The notes under the pieces were generated by a model, which saw only the letters and a program-made list of their open reading frames with translations, was not told the origin of the DNA and made no database searches. From positions 4,650,001 to 4,714,000 of the forward strand of contig OY720101.1 of assembly GCA_963082875.1 (NCBI GenBank): a stretch of DNA of 64,000 nt. Direction: 5' to 3'. Positions 37,401-51,262 of the stretch are shown one piece after another; the stretch's first letter is position 1, and every line of letters starts with the position of its first letter. The position numbers were made by a program, and so were the translations under genes. The DNA comes from Corella eumyota (Eukaryota > Chordata > Ascidiacea > Phlebobranchia > Corellidae).

Positions 37401-40400
37401 CAGGTTTGTATAATTTTTGCTTATTGACAACTCTACGAACTTAAAAAGGTTAATAATAGTTTGACATTACAAATTTTATCTCGAATTTTTCATTCAAATT
37501 TTTTCAAACCACGAATGTAAAATTGTTTATGATAACATAAAATTGCCGGTTCCTATCCCCCGTTTAAAAAAAGAAACCAGCAGTTAGAGTAACCCAATAC
37601 TGCCCCTGAACAGTACGTAGCTTTGTAATGTTTAAATCTATATAGCTTTATGACGCGCTGCTGCGGGATTTAGAGCACACGTATTTTTAAAGATAGGTTT
37701 TGGGGTAAGAAAGCGGGTAAACAGCTATTACTTTTTCAAAGAAAGCCAGAACACACTGGGCTAATAACCACTGTTGTAAATCCAATAATCGTTTGCCAGA
37801 TTTAAGTTCAGTTTCCGTTACTTTGTTACGACTGAAATGTATCGCTATTGTTATTTCGAATTGGAACAAAAGTGTATGAAAATGGACCATTGGGTATCGA
37901 AATTCGGGTTTAACATTCTTGTAAAATTACCAACTATTTATAAATGTATCTACGGCAAAGTCATTTAAGTTTACTGTGCATTTTGTGTTCAATATAACGT
38001 TTTGGGTAAATTTTCGGTAATGGCTCGTCCATAATTAAAGTAAATTGAAAGCATTTTGACCTTCGGCCCTTTTAATGCTTTGTTTGGTGCGACTGGCAAA
38101 AATTTTGAGCCAATTAGCGAGGCTTTAAATATGCTGGATCACTTTTCCGAGCAGTTGATTTTTGCATCGTACAATTTCACGCTAGGTTGTATGCCTGGCA
38201 CGTAAAGCATAAGATTGGATTAGCAAAAATTCTCAACATCAACGACCGGTCCGCTTTCTGTCAAGCTTAGCTTTAATTACATACCCCTGTGCAATGCCTT
38301 TTCACTTAACTGTTCCCTAATTAGTTGTTGTATTGCTGTAGCCTGGTCAGCTTTAACAAATGCAGTTTATCTTTACACTGTCACTCTTAATGATCTATTA
38401 CAGGCGTTGGCGTATATACAAATGAAGGACAAATTGTCTGATAGTGGCCTTATATTTTGAAAACATTTTCCTATGCTTAAAGCCCTGTTTAAAGCAACCC
38501 AATTGACGACTAACTCTACAAAAGAAGTTAAGGCGTCAGGTCTGTGAAACTTTATGCATTAAAACAGATTTAATTTGCTAATAGGCGACCAACTTTTGGG
38601 CTATATATAGCACTAATACATATCTATTGACATCATGTTTAAATACACTTTAACCACTGCCCTATATCTACAACACTATCAACTTGGCTTTGATAAAAAG
38701 CGCCCGGCTCCGTGCAGGCTGCTTGCTATACAAAGCCTCCCAAAATACATTGTATAACGAATTTATAACTAATTGGTGGCGAAAAAAAGACACAAAACAC
38801 AAAATGAAAGCCGTCGGGACGACCCAAATCAACCACGAGGTAACTTAGCTCGTTAACCCTAACCACAAACTGAGATTTCACCGCACAGTGCGTTGCTTTA
38901 AACTTGATATCGCATTAAAACTTAATAAATATAGAGCCCGAAATCGTACGCGCGTATGCCAATATATACCGTAAGCGAAAGTATTCCGAGTTTAACCTTT
39001 AGAGATGGCCCACCCACATTCTGTAATAGCCTTTAAACTCCGGGTGCTTTTATTTAAAGTTTAAGGCGCTCAAGATATTTAAAAGCGTGCATTAAGGTGC
39101 GATGCAATACCCAACGCGTCACTATATACGTAATAAAAGCCTAAGCGGGCGGAAAAAGTCAGGTGTATAAGCTATTTAATTGCCATGAATTATTCTAATC
39201 CGAAGTACGAGTTTGCTGGCGTCGAATGTCATTCGCGTGATAGTTCAATAGGAGGAAATTTTGAATTAAACGTTGTACAAGCCAGCAGGAGTTTGTTGTC
39301 CTATAATTAACACTAACCATCTCGATAAGTTAATATCCTAATGCAGCGAACGCAGGCTGACAATTAGGCTGAAAGATTAATTAAAAATCACGGTTTGATT
39401 ATAGTGTATGGCCAGGTAATATAGGGCTATCTATATCCTGGTTCAAAATTTGCATGAATAATAATACTTACTTTTAAAGCTGTGGCACAATTTTCTTAAT
39501 TCGATTTTTCTTTCGCAAAACTTTTCTTTTGTAAATCCGAAATTCTGTTTCGTCGATGCTTATAAACAGAAAGTAACGGGCAAATTAAACCTTAAACACC
39601 TGAAATTACTAAACCTGTTAAAGAATAGAAATTGATTTGAAAAGTTATTAAAAATTTAATTACGAATAACGAAAGCAAATTCGCACCTGTAAATCGTATA
39701 TCATTTGCAAGCTTTTCGGCCCAAAAATACAGCTTCGCGGTACATGCTTACTCTTAATTAGTTTTCAAGATTAATATGCACCTGTTTTAGCACTATACAC
39801 GCTAACCACACTGACATAAGAGTTATTGCAAATTACATTGGCGATAGATAGTTGTATTGCGCTAATGTACATTAGACTACATGCAATAAGCCTATAAGAC
39901 AACAGGTGACCTGCTCGTTTTGCAATAAAGCTAGCTATTATTTCCATCTGAAATGTTGCAATTACCCACTTAGTACTTGTTGTTAACAATAATTCGCAAC
40001 TTAAAATGTGTAGATCCCACGCGCTATAGAACAACAGGCAACCGACAGGTAGTAATTAAAACGCGGAAAGCCTATTATTCGGTTTGTCGTAATACTTAAA
40101 TGTACGGAACAAACTTATAAAATCGATTTCCCGATTTTCGTGAACAAAAATTTGATGAATTGAATTTTCGTTTTTGACGTTTCGATAATTTCATTTTGTT
40201 TAGAAAGTTAAGGGCAATGCGATTTACTCAGCTTTTGTAAACGTTTCGTTTTAAGCGGAAGAAAAATAGCCCAATCTTTTCACAAATCATTTATTTTAAA
40301 AACACGAGGCTCTATCGGTTTCGATTTGGCATAATTTATGTACAATAAAAAAATAAATCGGAAAAAATTTCGCAAAATGTTTATTTATATCGAAATAGCA

Positions 40401-43400
40401 AGCAGAAATTTTGAATGATGGATATTCCATCGCGCCTTTCGTTTATTTATTTACACGAAAGTTTGATGGATATAAAATTAACGACGTTATTAAATGGACG
40501 ATTTGCATTAAAAAAAAACTAATAAAAATTTGACAACTCGGCGTAATTTGCCCTACATAAAAAACTCAAAAATTACCAAGTAAAAATCAAGTTGAAATGG
40601 ATTGCAAATATTGTGATAAATGATTAAAACCTATTTAAACGTAATATCAAAGGCGGTTTGTAAAACGTTATAATTTACGGTGATTTTTGCGAAATCCAAA
40701 TTCATATTTCAACCGCAAGTGCTTACAAGCCATTACACTGTACCTTATAGTAGTTCGCTCGGGTTAATGGTGCTCTATTATCGTAACTTGGCTTGTCAGA
40801 TGCCTATCTAGCATCGAGATGTCTGTAGATTCGTAATGCAATTTGATGTGGGCCTTGCTCTAACATTGTTTGTAAATAACTGACATGTACAAGCGATCTG
40901 TCATCGTAATATTCCTCCCGCACTACTTTAGCAGGCGCGTTGTGATAGCGTTCGAGTATAGCTGAGTATGGTATAAGTATATGTACGCTACGACCATTTA
41001 AATCCACACACTTGCTTAAACGCGTGCGATTTTTTTCAGTATAAAAGAAATCAAAAACAAAAACAATGACTCAATATCCATTGAGTGTTCCTGTTTTATT
41101 CGCTCGACCCCAGACTATACCTCGGGCCCGACATCCCGGCGCCGACCAGAAAAAAGGGTCGAAATGGCGCCGATCCACCACCTTTCGCTCCTTCGTTTTC
41201 TGTGCGCGGATAATGGATTGGGGGCCTCGTCACAATTAAAACGATATTATAAAAACGAAACAAAGGATCTCGGGACGGCAAGAAAACTTTTACGTAATTC
41301 CTAACGTGGAGCGGTCAATGGCGCAGTTATTTACTCAAAAACAGCAAATACCTTGTACAAAAACATTTGTTCAATACATACAAGTACCTTATAGTAGCCC
41401 AGGTGCATTACATAGTTTTCGTTCCAGGTTACGCACATCAAAGCTCAAAAATTGCATTTTACCGAGCCATGCGTAACGGTAAATATTTATCCTCAATAAC
41501 GTACAGCTGCTAATCGCATAATAAGATGATATTTTTGTACTTATTTCTCCTTTTCAAAAACCTCTGATCCTGTTTTAGGTTACGCTGGCTCGAAAATTTA
41601 TGACTTACTGTGCTTATACGAAAATCTGTGGCGCTTTGAAAACAACTTTTAAATCTTGTTGACCGCCATTAATTTAGCAAACAAACTTTAAAACGGCCAT
41701 TTACTACCGACCTTTAACAACTATATTGAGCAAGCCAGTCGAAATATTGAGCAAACTGAAAACAGTGAACACACATATTACACGTTACAGTATTAGCTCA
41801 TCATCTCAACTTTTTGTTTAATTAGTCGAGCCTTACTCAGTTGTGTAGGTTTTCTTATCGCTGATATTGGCAATATAACACATTAATATTCCAACCTAGC
41901 GAACCTATTACGTAACACTTTTAATTTTAAGCTGTTTTTTGTTAATATTTTAGCAGTTTTTGTGATACTTGTTCTCATATTAAACAAATGATGACTAATC
42001 TTTATTTGAACAATAACTGAACACACAGCATTACACTTTTAATTAAAAACTAATACGAAATAACTTAAATCTAATAGATAACATTTTTGTCCTTACTTTA
42101 AACTGCATTAAAATAATAAAACCCTGGAAATAACTAATACCTGTGGTCTGTCCAAAGTCGAAGTACATTAAATAGTTCTAATAAATTATTAGCCACATTT
42201 ACTCGTAAAATTCCGCCCTAAATTCTCCTCTGAATTCCCGCGTTCGGCGATCGAAAATTGCCGGTCTTATCTTGGTCTCCGTACTCGAGAACAACTAGCG
42301 CGTACTGACGACTGTTTAAAGAGGCATCTGTGCCGATGTTTTTTTAAACCCGTGCGTAATTTTTGGCGTATATAATCAAACTGTTTGCCCTATTCGATAT
42401 ACCTTACTATAACCGAATCGATATAATCCGAGATTTTAAATTTCGGATTTTAGACGGAGCCATTCTAAATTTTGATTTCTTCATTTTTAAATAATTTCTT
42501 CAATTTTAATTTCTATCTTTTGAGGGTTGAAATTATTTTTCTAAATTGTCCCCAATTTTTGTTTTGCTTTTATACAGTTCTTTACCTTTTTCTATTGGTT
42601 TTAGTTTCCATTTACAGCCAAGTCATCTTAACGTTAAAGGTGCTTCAGTAGAGCGAAAAGTCCTGTCGTAAAAAACTAAATTCATAACTCCAATTTCGCT
42701 TTATAATCGTCTGATAGATCGGGCCATGTTTTGCGCAACTAACACCCACTTAAAATGTTGACCCTCTGCCTCATATTAAATATAGGGGTGTTTTAACGTC
42801 GCTTTAATGCCTGTGCTGGGTGATGATACGCAAACAACACATTAAAATGTCTTTGCTTTTCTATAACTTACATTGCTAAGCCCAGCTGGGCAAACACCAT
42901 CCCAACGAATATCAAATAGAAGGCGTGCCATTAGGCTTTAAAGTATTGTACATGATTTGTCCATATCGAGTTGAAAACCGATTGACAATTTCAAGTGCTA
43001 TCAAACAGTAATTATATCCATTAGTTTGCAAGAGTAAAGCGAAGTCGAGCTTATTAAACCTTAATGGGTGTAATAATAAGTTTATTGAAGGCATGAATCG
43101 GTAAACATACACAATTCGCAGTCAGCTCTCTATTCCACCATGCGGATACATAAATGTAGTTAATACGTTTTATTGACTAGAATTAGGTAAAATATATAAT
43201 GTTAAAAACGTGTATTTTTTAGGATTTAATTTAAATAATTTGAATTTTAGCGTTAGTCACTATTAGCAATACAATGATTATAAATATTGGTTAAGTACCG
43301 CAAGCATTTCCAGCAAACGTCAATTTAATTAAAAAACAGATTAAAATTTAGGGCCAAAATAATAATATTTATAGATCACGTGGCCACAATTTGCATCAAA

Positions 43401-46177
43401 CTCAAAATTAACAACCCCACAGTCAACAAAGAAGTTGCCGCTTTTCTTTGATTTTTAATGTGAACGCCCTAACCCTTGGCGCCAATTAGATAAATATTAC
43501 CGTTAAAAATATACATCCATGCCTTATATTGCGTAGCTATAAATCATTGAATCGATTTTTAATAATATAAATAATTAGTGGTCGCAAAATAATACGATTG
43601 CAACTTGCTATTTGTATTAAACTGTTATAGCTACGAAGGTGTATATTTCTATATACGTTTATAGGTCTTAAAGTTTTAAAATCTATTGTGGGAAGTTTTT
43701 AGTATATATTTGTTACCCATAAAGTTTATGTACGTTATACCTGCGTGGTTTTAACGTATACCAAGTTGGCTAGACGTTGTATAAACTGTATAAATCATGC
43801 CTAGATGGAAAATGTTTCTACGTACCGGTGTAAATTTATTTGCCCTATATTACGTTGGCCTTATTAAAATATAATTGCATTTTTTACAATATTAGCAATA
43901 AAAGTTTCGACATCCAAATAAACATCAAAATGGTGCAATTTTCGTAAAAATTCTGGTAAATATTGAGCTTGAAAACTTCACGCATAAAGCAGACATTTTT
44001 TATAAAAAAAATATATTTACCAGCATGAAAATATAATTGTACTCTTCAATTTTTTGTTATATGTGTGAAATGAAATACGTTTCACATTTCACCTCGTTTT
44101 TGTAGTATTTGTTTTTGCCGGTGACATTTTTAAAGCTGTGGTTAAGGTCCACGAAAGTTTGTCGAGTACTTTTATATACCTCATTTACTAATCTTCAAAT
44201 ATCAGTTTACTGACCCCAACAAATAGACTTTTTCCTATTTTTAAGAAACAAACAGAAACCTAAGTTTACGTGTCAACGCCGAAAAACAATTGCTATGCAT
44301 ACAGTTTGGTGTTAGATTAGTTAGTTAAAACCGCAGATATGAAACTAATACCGTGTTGTGGGCACCACAACAAAACGGAGCGGAATAAGGGAATTCAACC
44401 TCTTATCGCAAGGTCACATGCGACAATTATGTTTGTATGTAGGTTACGATTGATTTTACGCCAACGCAAAATTGCAAAAAACGATTCCAAGTTTACATTT
44501 CAAAACGAAATTTTAACTTTTACATTTTAACATTACTTCTAAACAACAACATCTTACTAATATTGTTTGCCTATTTTTATGATAAGGCATGGTTTTTAGT
44601 ATATAACCTCATAGTTACATTCGTCAAACTTTTAGTTTGTAAAAAAAAAGACTAAATTGTTTTTGATTGCATGAAATTCCAAGTGTTAATATGTAAGATA
44701 CTCGGCACCACGTGAAATTTAACCCAGTAGTTTGATGTTCTTGGCGATCCAATACTTTAACTAATTGTCAAGTGCCAGTTGAAGTTACCACCTAACGCGG
44801 CCGGAAAAGGATACATTTTTATGCCCTTAATCAGGGTAAATTTACACTTGTTTTACAACTAATCTGACGCGTCTCTAATAAAAACCCAAAGTCGTGTTAA
44901 AAGGGGTAACTCGACCCCTTATGTATCTTGTTCTAAAATAGCGATCTTGAACAAGATTGGGACGAAAAGACGACACCTTTTTAGCACTTAATTAAATTTA
45001 CATTAATCAAAGCCAACTAAATTGAATTTTAAAACACTTTCATATCCAATTGTAATTTATATCAAGCTGATAATATATATGGATAGGCGTATTAGATAAA
45101 ATTGCGCAAATTGTCGCTAATTGCTTAAATTTTACAATTACACTGCTGAGTTTATTTTAAGAAATGACACAACATATTATCGCTTACCACACAGGGTTAC
45201 GTTTAGGTTATTGCAAGTTGAAGTACAAGGTAATTTAATCTGCTAGTTATCTCAAAAACCCGTTGGAATATCTCCAAAGTATATATAAGCCAGTTTAGGG
45301 GGATCGCTATCACGCAATAAGGTCTAAAAAATATATTTTAATTTCGATTTAAGAGGTTTCGAACGTGACTGTCGGAATTCTTATATTACGATGTTCTGTT
45401 TTAATGGATTTAAAGCGACAATTTTCGGCTATGTGTGGTCTGAAATTTAACCTAAAAACACGCCGGGACGTGACCTTTCGCTATCCTAGGATCCCACAGG
45501 ATTGCAAATGACTTATATTTAAAATTGGATCTATTTGTTGTAAAACTGGATACTTTTCGGTTTAAGTCCATGACGTCGAAAATATTCAGAACGCAGGTGT
45601 AAAAGTGAAATGCAATCCCACCTGTTGCTCGCAAAACTTACTGAGGAAACAATAAATAATAAATAGCCTAACTGATGGTACAACGCCTCGCATAAAGAGC
45701 ACACTTTTTGCCACTTGACCAACCAAGAATAGCTTATGTGGCATTCTTTAATATATTATACCCACGAAATAGACATGATTGCGCAAATCAAAATTCATAA
45801 CTATTTTATTTCGTGCACGTCTGTTACAAATAGCGGTGGTATTAACAACAACAAACTATGAAATTCTTTGTTTATGGTTACATAAACTCGTTATAGCGTT
45901 AAATGAGGCATCATAATTGATGTTATAAATTTTTATATTTTCCGTGATTTTAAAAACGACCTCGCAATGACATTAATGATATCACAAAAAATTTCCAGAG
46001 GTAATTTTTACCAGACTGTTTAACTTTTTTTGACCCCTCCTAGACATACCCACATCCCTAAAAAACGAACCGAATAATTTTTCACTTTTTTATTTTAATA
46101 AAATAGAGTAATTTTTAGACAATACCAACAAAATAAAAAAATTAAATTAAAATTATTTCTTTTTCGAACTTTACAAC
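31480..46177. other. Gene-free interval between bmp2/4 and admp
   Basis: 14.7 kb without a recognisable exon, RNA gene or transposon. It contains the bmp2/4 promoter side (from 31480 upward) and the 3' flank of admp (just below 46178). A GC-rich patch with two GGCGCC sites lies at 41096-41240. On the - strand this whole interval is upstream of bmp2/4 and downstream of admp, so it could serve both. Confidence 0.45.
41096..41240. other. GC-rich patch between the two BMP-family genes
   Basis: About 145 bases clearly richer in G and C than the flanks, with GGCGCC twice and several CCG/CGG words. It has an open - strand frame of 61 codons but no recognisable protein features. A conserved non-coding element is one possibility. 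Confidence 0.3.
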
Positions 46178-47999
46178 TCATCTGCATCCACATGCTTCAA
46201 TAACCATATCTTCATATTGCCTTAACACTACATTATCCGAGTTATCCAAATACAACAACGACACCGGTTTCAACCTTGTCGGGACACAACACGGCATGGG
46301 GGATTTCCCGGGGTCAACAGAGTTCATCATCGTCATCAGCATTGCGTGGTTGGTCCCGTTGAGTGCACCACCAAGTGGGAAGGGGCAGTCGCCCGCGCAC
46401 CTGTAGACTTGAAATCGAGCGGGGGCGATAACCCAGTCTGACCATCCGACATCTTTAAAATCGATCCACAATGGATAACGTTGACAGATCGTGCTTTTTC
46501 TGACACGTTGTTTAGGTAAATAAGAATTATCTGTTGATTTTTTAGCCTTAGAGTCCTTGATATTTTTATTCTTTGAGGATAAATCACGTTTCTCTCGAAC
46601 TAACTCGTTGTGTTCATCCCCACTGTCTGGACATTGCGTCTGGTCGACGGACACTATCACAAGCTTTGGTGTTTCGCTAACAACACACTTTTCCTTGTTT
46701 GCGGTCATCATTTGTCTTTCAAAACTCGAACTTGTTGTTTCCGTGATAATTAGTACTGCGCGAGAAGTTACATCTGCTTGAACTTGGCGTTTGGAAAACT
46801 CTTTGTGCCACTTTAATACTAAAGTTTGTACCTGAAGAGAGTCGGTCTGTATGTCACTTGTTTGACCGTGATTGATTGTCACATTTCTTTTGCTGATCAA
46901 ACTACCAAAGTGATCAACCAAATCTGAAATATTCTTTTCGTGTAGTTTGCTTGAACGATTTTTATTTATTAGAGCACTAGCTGAATTCTGTTTTAGTCTA
47001 TGTACAAAGTGGCCCCACTTTTTATTTGGAATTACGTAAATTTTGTATTGGTATACTGTTCCAGCACGATTTGAAATCCACTTATTTTGATTTATATCGG
47101 AAGGTGGTGGTATGTAAATCATGGAAGATTTGATTTTTTCGTGCTCCAAAAACACGCCACGAAGAGAAAACCGCAACTCGGTCACAACTGTGTTATCATC
47201 TTGATACAAAATTCCGCCTAAACACAAAAAATATCAATTAAACTCGTGTTTTTATTTAAGTACGAACAGTTCAAATCCCTTAATGTATACCTCCCACTTG
47301 ACTAGCTACAAACTAAGGGTACTTGCATTACAAGGCTATAATAGAAACCTTAGAAGACCTCTCGCCACCTTTAACAGGATTAGAGGTTTCAAAACTTGAC
47401 TTTGAAGCCCTAAGGTGCTAAAAGGTTTTTTCTTTTTGAAATTCTGTAATCTTTGAACGCAGATGACTACTTAACCACAATTGGGTTAAGAAAGTTTAAA
47501 AATCTTTAGTTACGCCCCCAAATTTAAATCAAACAACATGATATTGGGCGCTTGAGTACTGTTAGTATTCATTTAGTTGACATTCAACCAGACTATTATC
47601 TACACATTAACATTTACTTGACCTACCCTTATTCTGTAGGCTCCGAACGACGTGACCTGGGGTACCGGGTTGTCCACATTGGGCTGATGAGGTCGATTCA
47701 AAATGTTGCATTTGCAAATACATTTCAGACATTAGGCTGGGCACTTGTTTCTTTGCCAACGTTTCTTCCAAGAAGTTTTTCTCTTCGTTAGAACTAATTT
47801 TCTGATAATTCTCATTATTTTTGATACTGTTTCTACTTGTCTTTATAGCGTTTCGAATTTGTACTAAGTCAAACGGGCTGTCGTTCGACTGTACGTGTTT
47901 TTTAATTTGCAACATATCCTTTGCAGGTTTATAGTTTAAACTGCAGCAAGTACTGAATAAGAGGCTGAATAATACTTGTTGTAAGCAGCTGTTTAACAT
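46178..47999 (-). CDS. admp: ADMP (anti-dorsalizing morphogenetic protein) ligand precursor
   Basis: Two coding exons, 47999-47627 and 47217-46178, join in phase 1 (donor AAGG|GTAGGT, acceptor GTGTTTAG) across a 409-bp intron, giving 470 residues. The start is the ATG at 47999, followed by a signal peptide (LFSLLFSTCC). The prodomain is long, with a canonical furin site REKR and a second basic site KQRVRK before the cysteine knot. The mature domain (about 369-470) has seven cysteines: CQRYPLWIDF, RCAGDC, CC, CGCR. ALNGTNHAML and DNSDNVVLRQYEDM match vertebrate ADMP (NGSNHAIL, NDNVVLRHYENM) better than BMP2/4, BMP5-8 or GDF. ADMP is secreted, signals through BMP-type receptors and in vertebrates is expressed opposite to BMP4 as part of a self-scaling axis. 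BMP3 or univin-type ligands are less good fits. Confidence 0.87.
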
Positions 48000-49908
48000 T
48001 GTTCTTGTCTGTGTGACTAACACTGTTTGACATTTGGTCAATTTATACAAACATAACCTGTTTTTTACCTTACACCTTGGACCTTGCCAGATAACGTTAT
48101 CAGGATTACTTTATCGAAGAAAAACTTAATTTAAAACCACAGTGTTTGCGTTAGCAGCGTTGACCGCCATTGCTAGAGATAATCAAAAAACAAACAGGCC
48201 TTGCGACGGCACCGAAAATCAAGCAAACAATAAACAAGATTAACGGTATGCAAAATAGATGAAGGAAATTTAACAAGGATTTATGTAATAAGGTGATTTC
48301 ATTTATACTTACACAAAACGTCGTTAATCTTCTGACTTATACAAATATACCAACGCAACGAAAATTTTTGAACTTTGCCAAAGCTTACGTCAACCTACAT
48401 AAACTTCAAAATTATAAATCACCAATTTTTGCCACTGTTCCTTACATTCCATATAGGTACAAGAAGCTGAGTCAGAAACTATTGTGCCATTTATATCCGG
48501 CTTATTGATATGATATACCACGATGTTTTTAAAAGCAATTTACATTACTTCTTTCGCCTGACATCAAACGCTAAGCCTGTAAAGCATTTTAAACGTGTCG
48601 TCCTGGCACTGTAGCTGTGATTTTTTACAAGTACTTTAAGGTGTTTTAGGTTCTGCGATTACAGCTTTTCGGCATACAACAAAAAACGATGTTTATATTT
48701 CTAAACCGGGCACGCTGTTACCGAAAACACATGTTGACTTAACACTTGGCAGTTGTTTAAACGCCGTAAAAGTCGCTAACCACAATAATCTTAAGACACA
48801 TAAAGCAAAACTTTGTTCCACTTTCAATGGCTAATAGTTTTATTACATTTACTTAACTTATAATACGCGCATAACAAAAAAATAATCAAACACTCACGTA
48901 AAGTTTTTTTAAACAATAAAATTTTAGAAAAATAGCAAAATCTAACTTTGAATACCTTAATCTACAGCTAGTTATTACTTGAACACGGCTAAAATTGAAT
49001 AATAATAAAATTTAAAGTGACTTGCTTTTTATTAAAAACTAAACAGCAATGCCGAATTGTATTTGTGGTTAATTATGTGCAAAATGCTAACTCACCATTA
49101 TAGTCGTGTGCCGTTTTGTAGTTTTCTTTCATGAGCACCCTTACACAGTGCGCAAAACTCCTTAAAAAATACTTCAAACCGCACTTATTCGCGTTTTTCG
49201 CACTTTCTATAATTAGAAATAAAATTCGACTATTGAACTAGATTTGGGCTCTAAGAAGTTAAGCTGTGGCTTTTGAAACAAAAGTAAAAGTAACCGCATG
49301 ACAATTGTAGCCTACTACAACTTTTACAAGCACTAAATGGCAAAACTCCTTGCTAAGTTGACCCAGAATTTTAATGACTGAAAGCTTAAATCCTTAGCAA
49401 TACGAATAGACTACTGACATTTTATCTTTAATGTAAAATCCTTAAAATATGTCTAATTAAAAAATAATTAGGTATTTCATTATGCATAGCACACCATTTA
49501 CTTTAACAAACTTTAAATTTATATTTTAATACTGGAGTTATGTAAATAAGTTTTAACTTTTTCAGAAAACCCGGCAACTTTCTCCTATGCAATTGACCAC
49601 CTTTGACAATATAATGAACGTAAACCTACAAAGATTAATAACCACATCAGAACGAAGGCACCATTATGCTTGGATAAGGATCAAAAAAGTGGTAAAGAGT
49701 TGCCTTAATTACGTATAAATAGGATAATCCTGTTGTTATATAGATTCTTATAAAATAATTGCGGCTCGTAATGCTTTTAAAGTTAAAGTAAGAGTAGCCC
49801 ATGTTTTATTAAAATAGTTATTCGGCTTATTTTTATATTACTTGTGTGGTATTATTATTAATTTTGTTTAAACCTTAATATTGTAATAATTTTAATTAAA
49901 AAACAAAT
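48000..49908. other. Upstream region of admp
   Basis: No exon or repeat recognised. Being immediately 5' of admp on the - strand it should include the core promoter and 5' UTR. I looked for a pinhead-like gene, which neighbours admp in some chordates, and saw none here. Confidence 0.4.
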
Positions 49909-49916
49909 AAAAAAAA
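49909..49916 (-). terminator. Pol III terminator of tRNA-Asp
   Basis: On the - strand a run of eight T begins two bases after the tRNA 3' end, the standard RNA polymerase III stop. Confidence 0.8.
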
Positions 49917-49918
49917 TT

Positions 49919-49990
49919 CTCCCCGTCGGGGAATCGAACCCCGGTCTCCCGCGTGACAGGCGGGGATACTCACCACTATACTAACGAGGA
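49919..49990 (-). tRNA. tRNA-Asp(GTC): tRNA-Asp (anticodon GTC)
   Basis: The 72-nt - strand sequence begins TCCTCGTTAG and ends CCGACGGGGAG, forming the acceptor stem TCCTCGT/ACGGGGA with a G-T pair. The A box is TTAGTATAGTGG, the anticodon loop contains CTGTCAC (GTC), and the B box GGTTCGATTCC lies in the T arm. It is nearly identical to metazoan nuclear tRNA-Asp, has no intron, and is followed by a T run. It looks functional. Confidence 0.97.
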
Positions 49991-50701
49991 CACGTTTGAA
50001 CGAGCGCTAATAACGCGATAGTATACGCGTAACTCATGCGGTGTTTTACCCCATCTGCCGACTGAAAAATTGTAACATTTTAATTTTTTTATTCATAAAA
50101 CATTTTTTATATACCCGATTTTTTGTTAAATTGTGCATTTTGACCATATGGAAACCTAAATGAGAGACATAAACATAAGGCTTTATGGTCTAGTTCGGAT
50201 ATATTTACATAGCATGTTGTTTATAAGCTTTTACATAACGAATTAAAAGGGCTTACACTATTTTTATGAAAAAATTATACCGTTTATTTCCAAGTATATT
50301 TAAAAGGTTAAGTTTTTTTTTGTACTATTTTTAAATTTTTCCACCTGTCCAAACATAAAAATCATCCTTGCCAAGAATATAAATGTCACTAATATGTATT
50401 TGAGTTGCCCATCCTATCAGTACACAACATGAGATTTAGGTTTTATAAGCTTCATTACGTTTCGTTTTGGTATAAATATACATAGTACAATATTATTGGG
50501 TAAATATTATGAAAAATTATCTCAAATAGGCAGCACTATTTTAGTTATTAAAATATATTGATACGTAATTGACCACTTTACAGGTTTTACTGGGGCTAAC
50601 CAGAAAAAAATATTTGTAAAATTTTTAAAATATGGGCAATAAAAATGCAAAAATGCGACAACCGTGCGAGCAAAACTATTAACGTATTCCCACATAGTCA
50701 G

Positions 50702-50890
50702 TGACGTCACCATAATACTTGTCGGAAAAATAATTTTTCTTTGTCGAGGATTTGATTATAAGGAAAAAATTCGCTGATTTTCGGGAATAACAGAATTTAC
50801 GATTTCCCATTCTACCACGCGAACATTTCTTGTCACGCGACCTTCTACCCACGTGGTCCAAGTGGAGGTGAATCGAATATTGTGACGTCA
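50702..50890. promoter_or_regulatory. Two CRE-type TGACGTCA palindromes flanking a GC-richer block
   Basis: GTGACGTCAC at 50701-50710 and GTGACGTCAC at 50882-50891 are the same 10-base palindrome. Between them lie CACGTGG and several CG-containing words. TGACGTCA is bound by CREB/ATF bZIP factors. The block lies 2.7 kb upstream of the admp start, so an enhancer is possible; no direct evidence. Confidence 0.4.
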
Positions 50891-51164
50891 CATTTAATTA
50901 GTCATAGGCGGGTAGACGTGAGTGATTGACAAGATTTTGTGCGCCTTTTATTCAATTTAATATATTTAATTTTTTTTGGTTAGATTTTTTGTAAAATTTC
51001 GAATAAAAAACTAATCATTTTGTAAAAAAAAGTTATAAATCTCTTAACTTTACCAACCATTTAATTTTAGATTAATTTATAAGTGAATTATTTGACATAG
51101 AAAATTAGGTTTAATTTTTCTTGTGCCCATGACTAATTCTACAGAGTCACACTAGCTCTTACTA

Positions 51165-51262
51165 CCCGACTTTTTGGCTAAGATTTAGGGATTAGGAACA
51201 AAATAAATGTTTATGCTAAGTGTTTGTCCGTGGGTTCGAACCCTAAGCCCCGCGCTTTGATG
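51165..51262 (+). repeat. tRNA-derived SINE-like fragment
   Basis: TGGCTAAGATTTAGG at 51175-51189 fits a Pol III A box, and GGTTCGAACC at 51233-51242 fits a B box. The spacing is somewhat wider than in a true tRNA and no cloverleaf closes, so a SINE remnant or chance match are the options. Confidence 0.35.
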
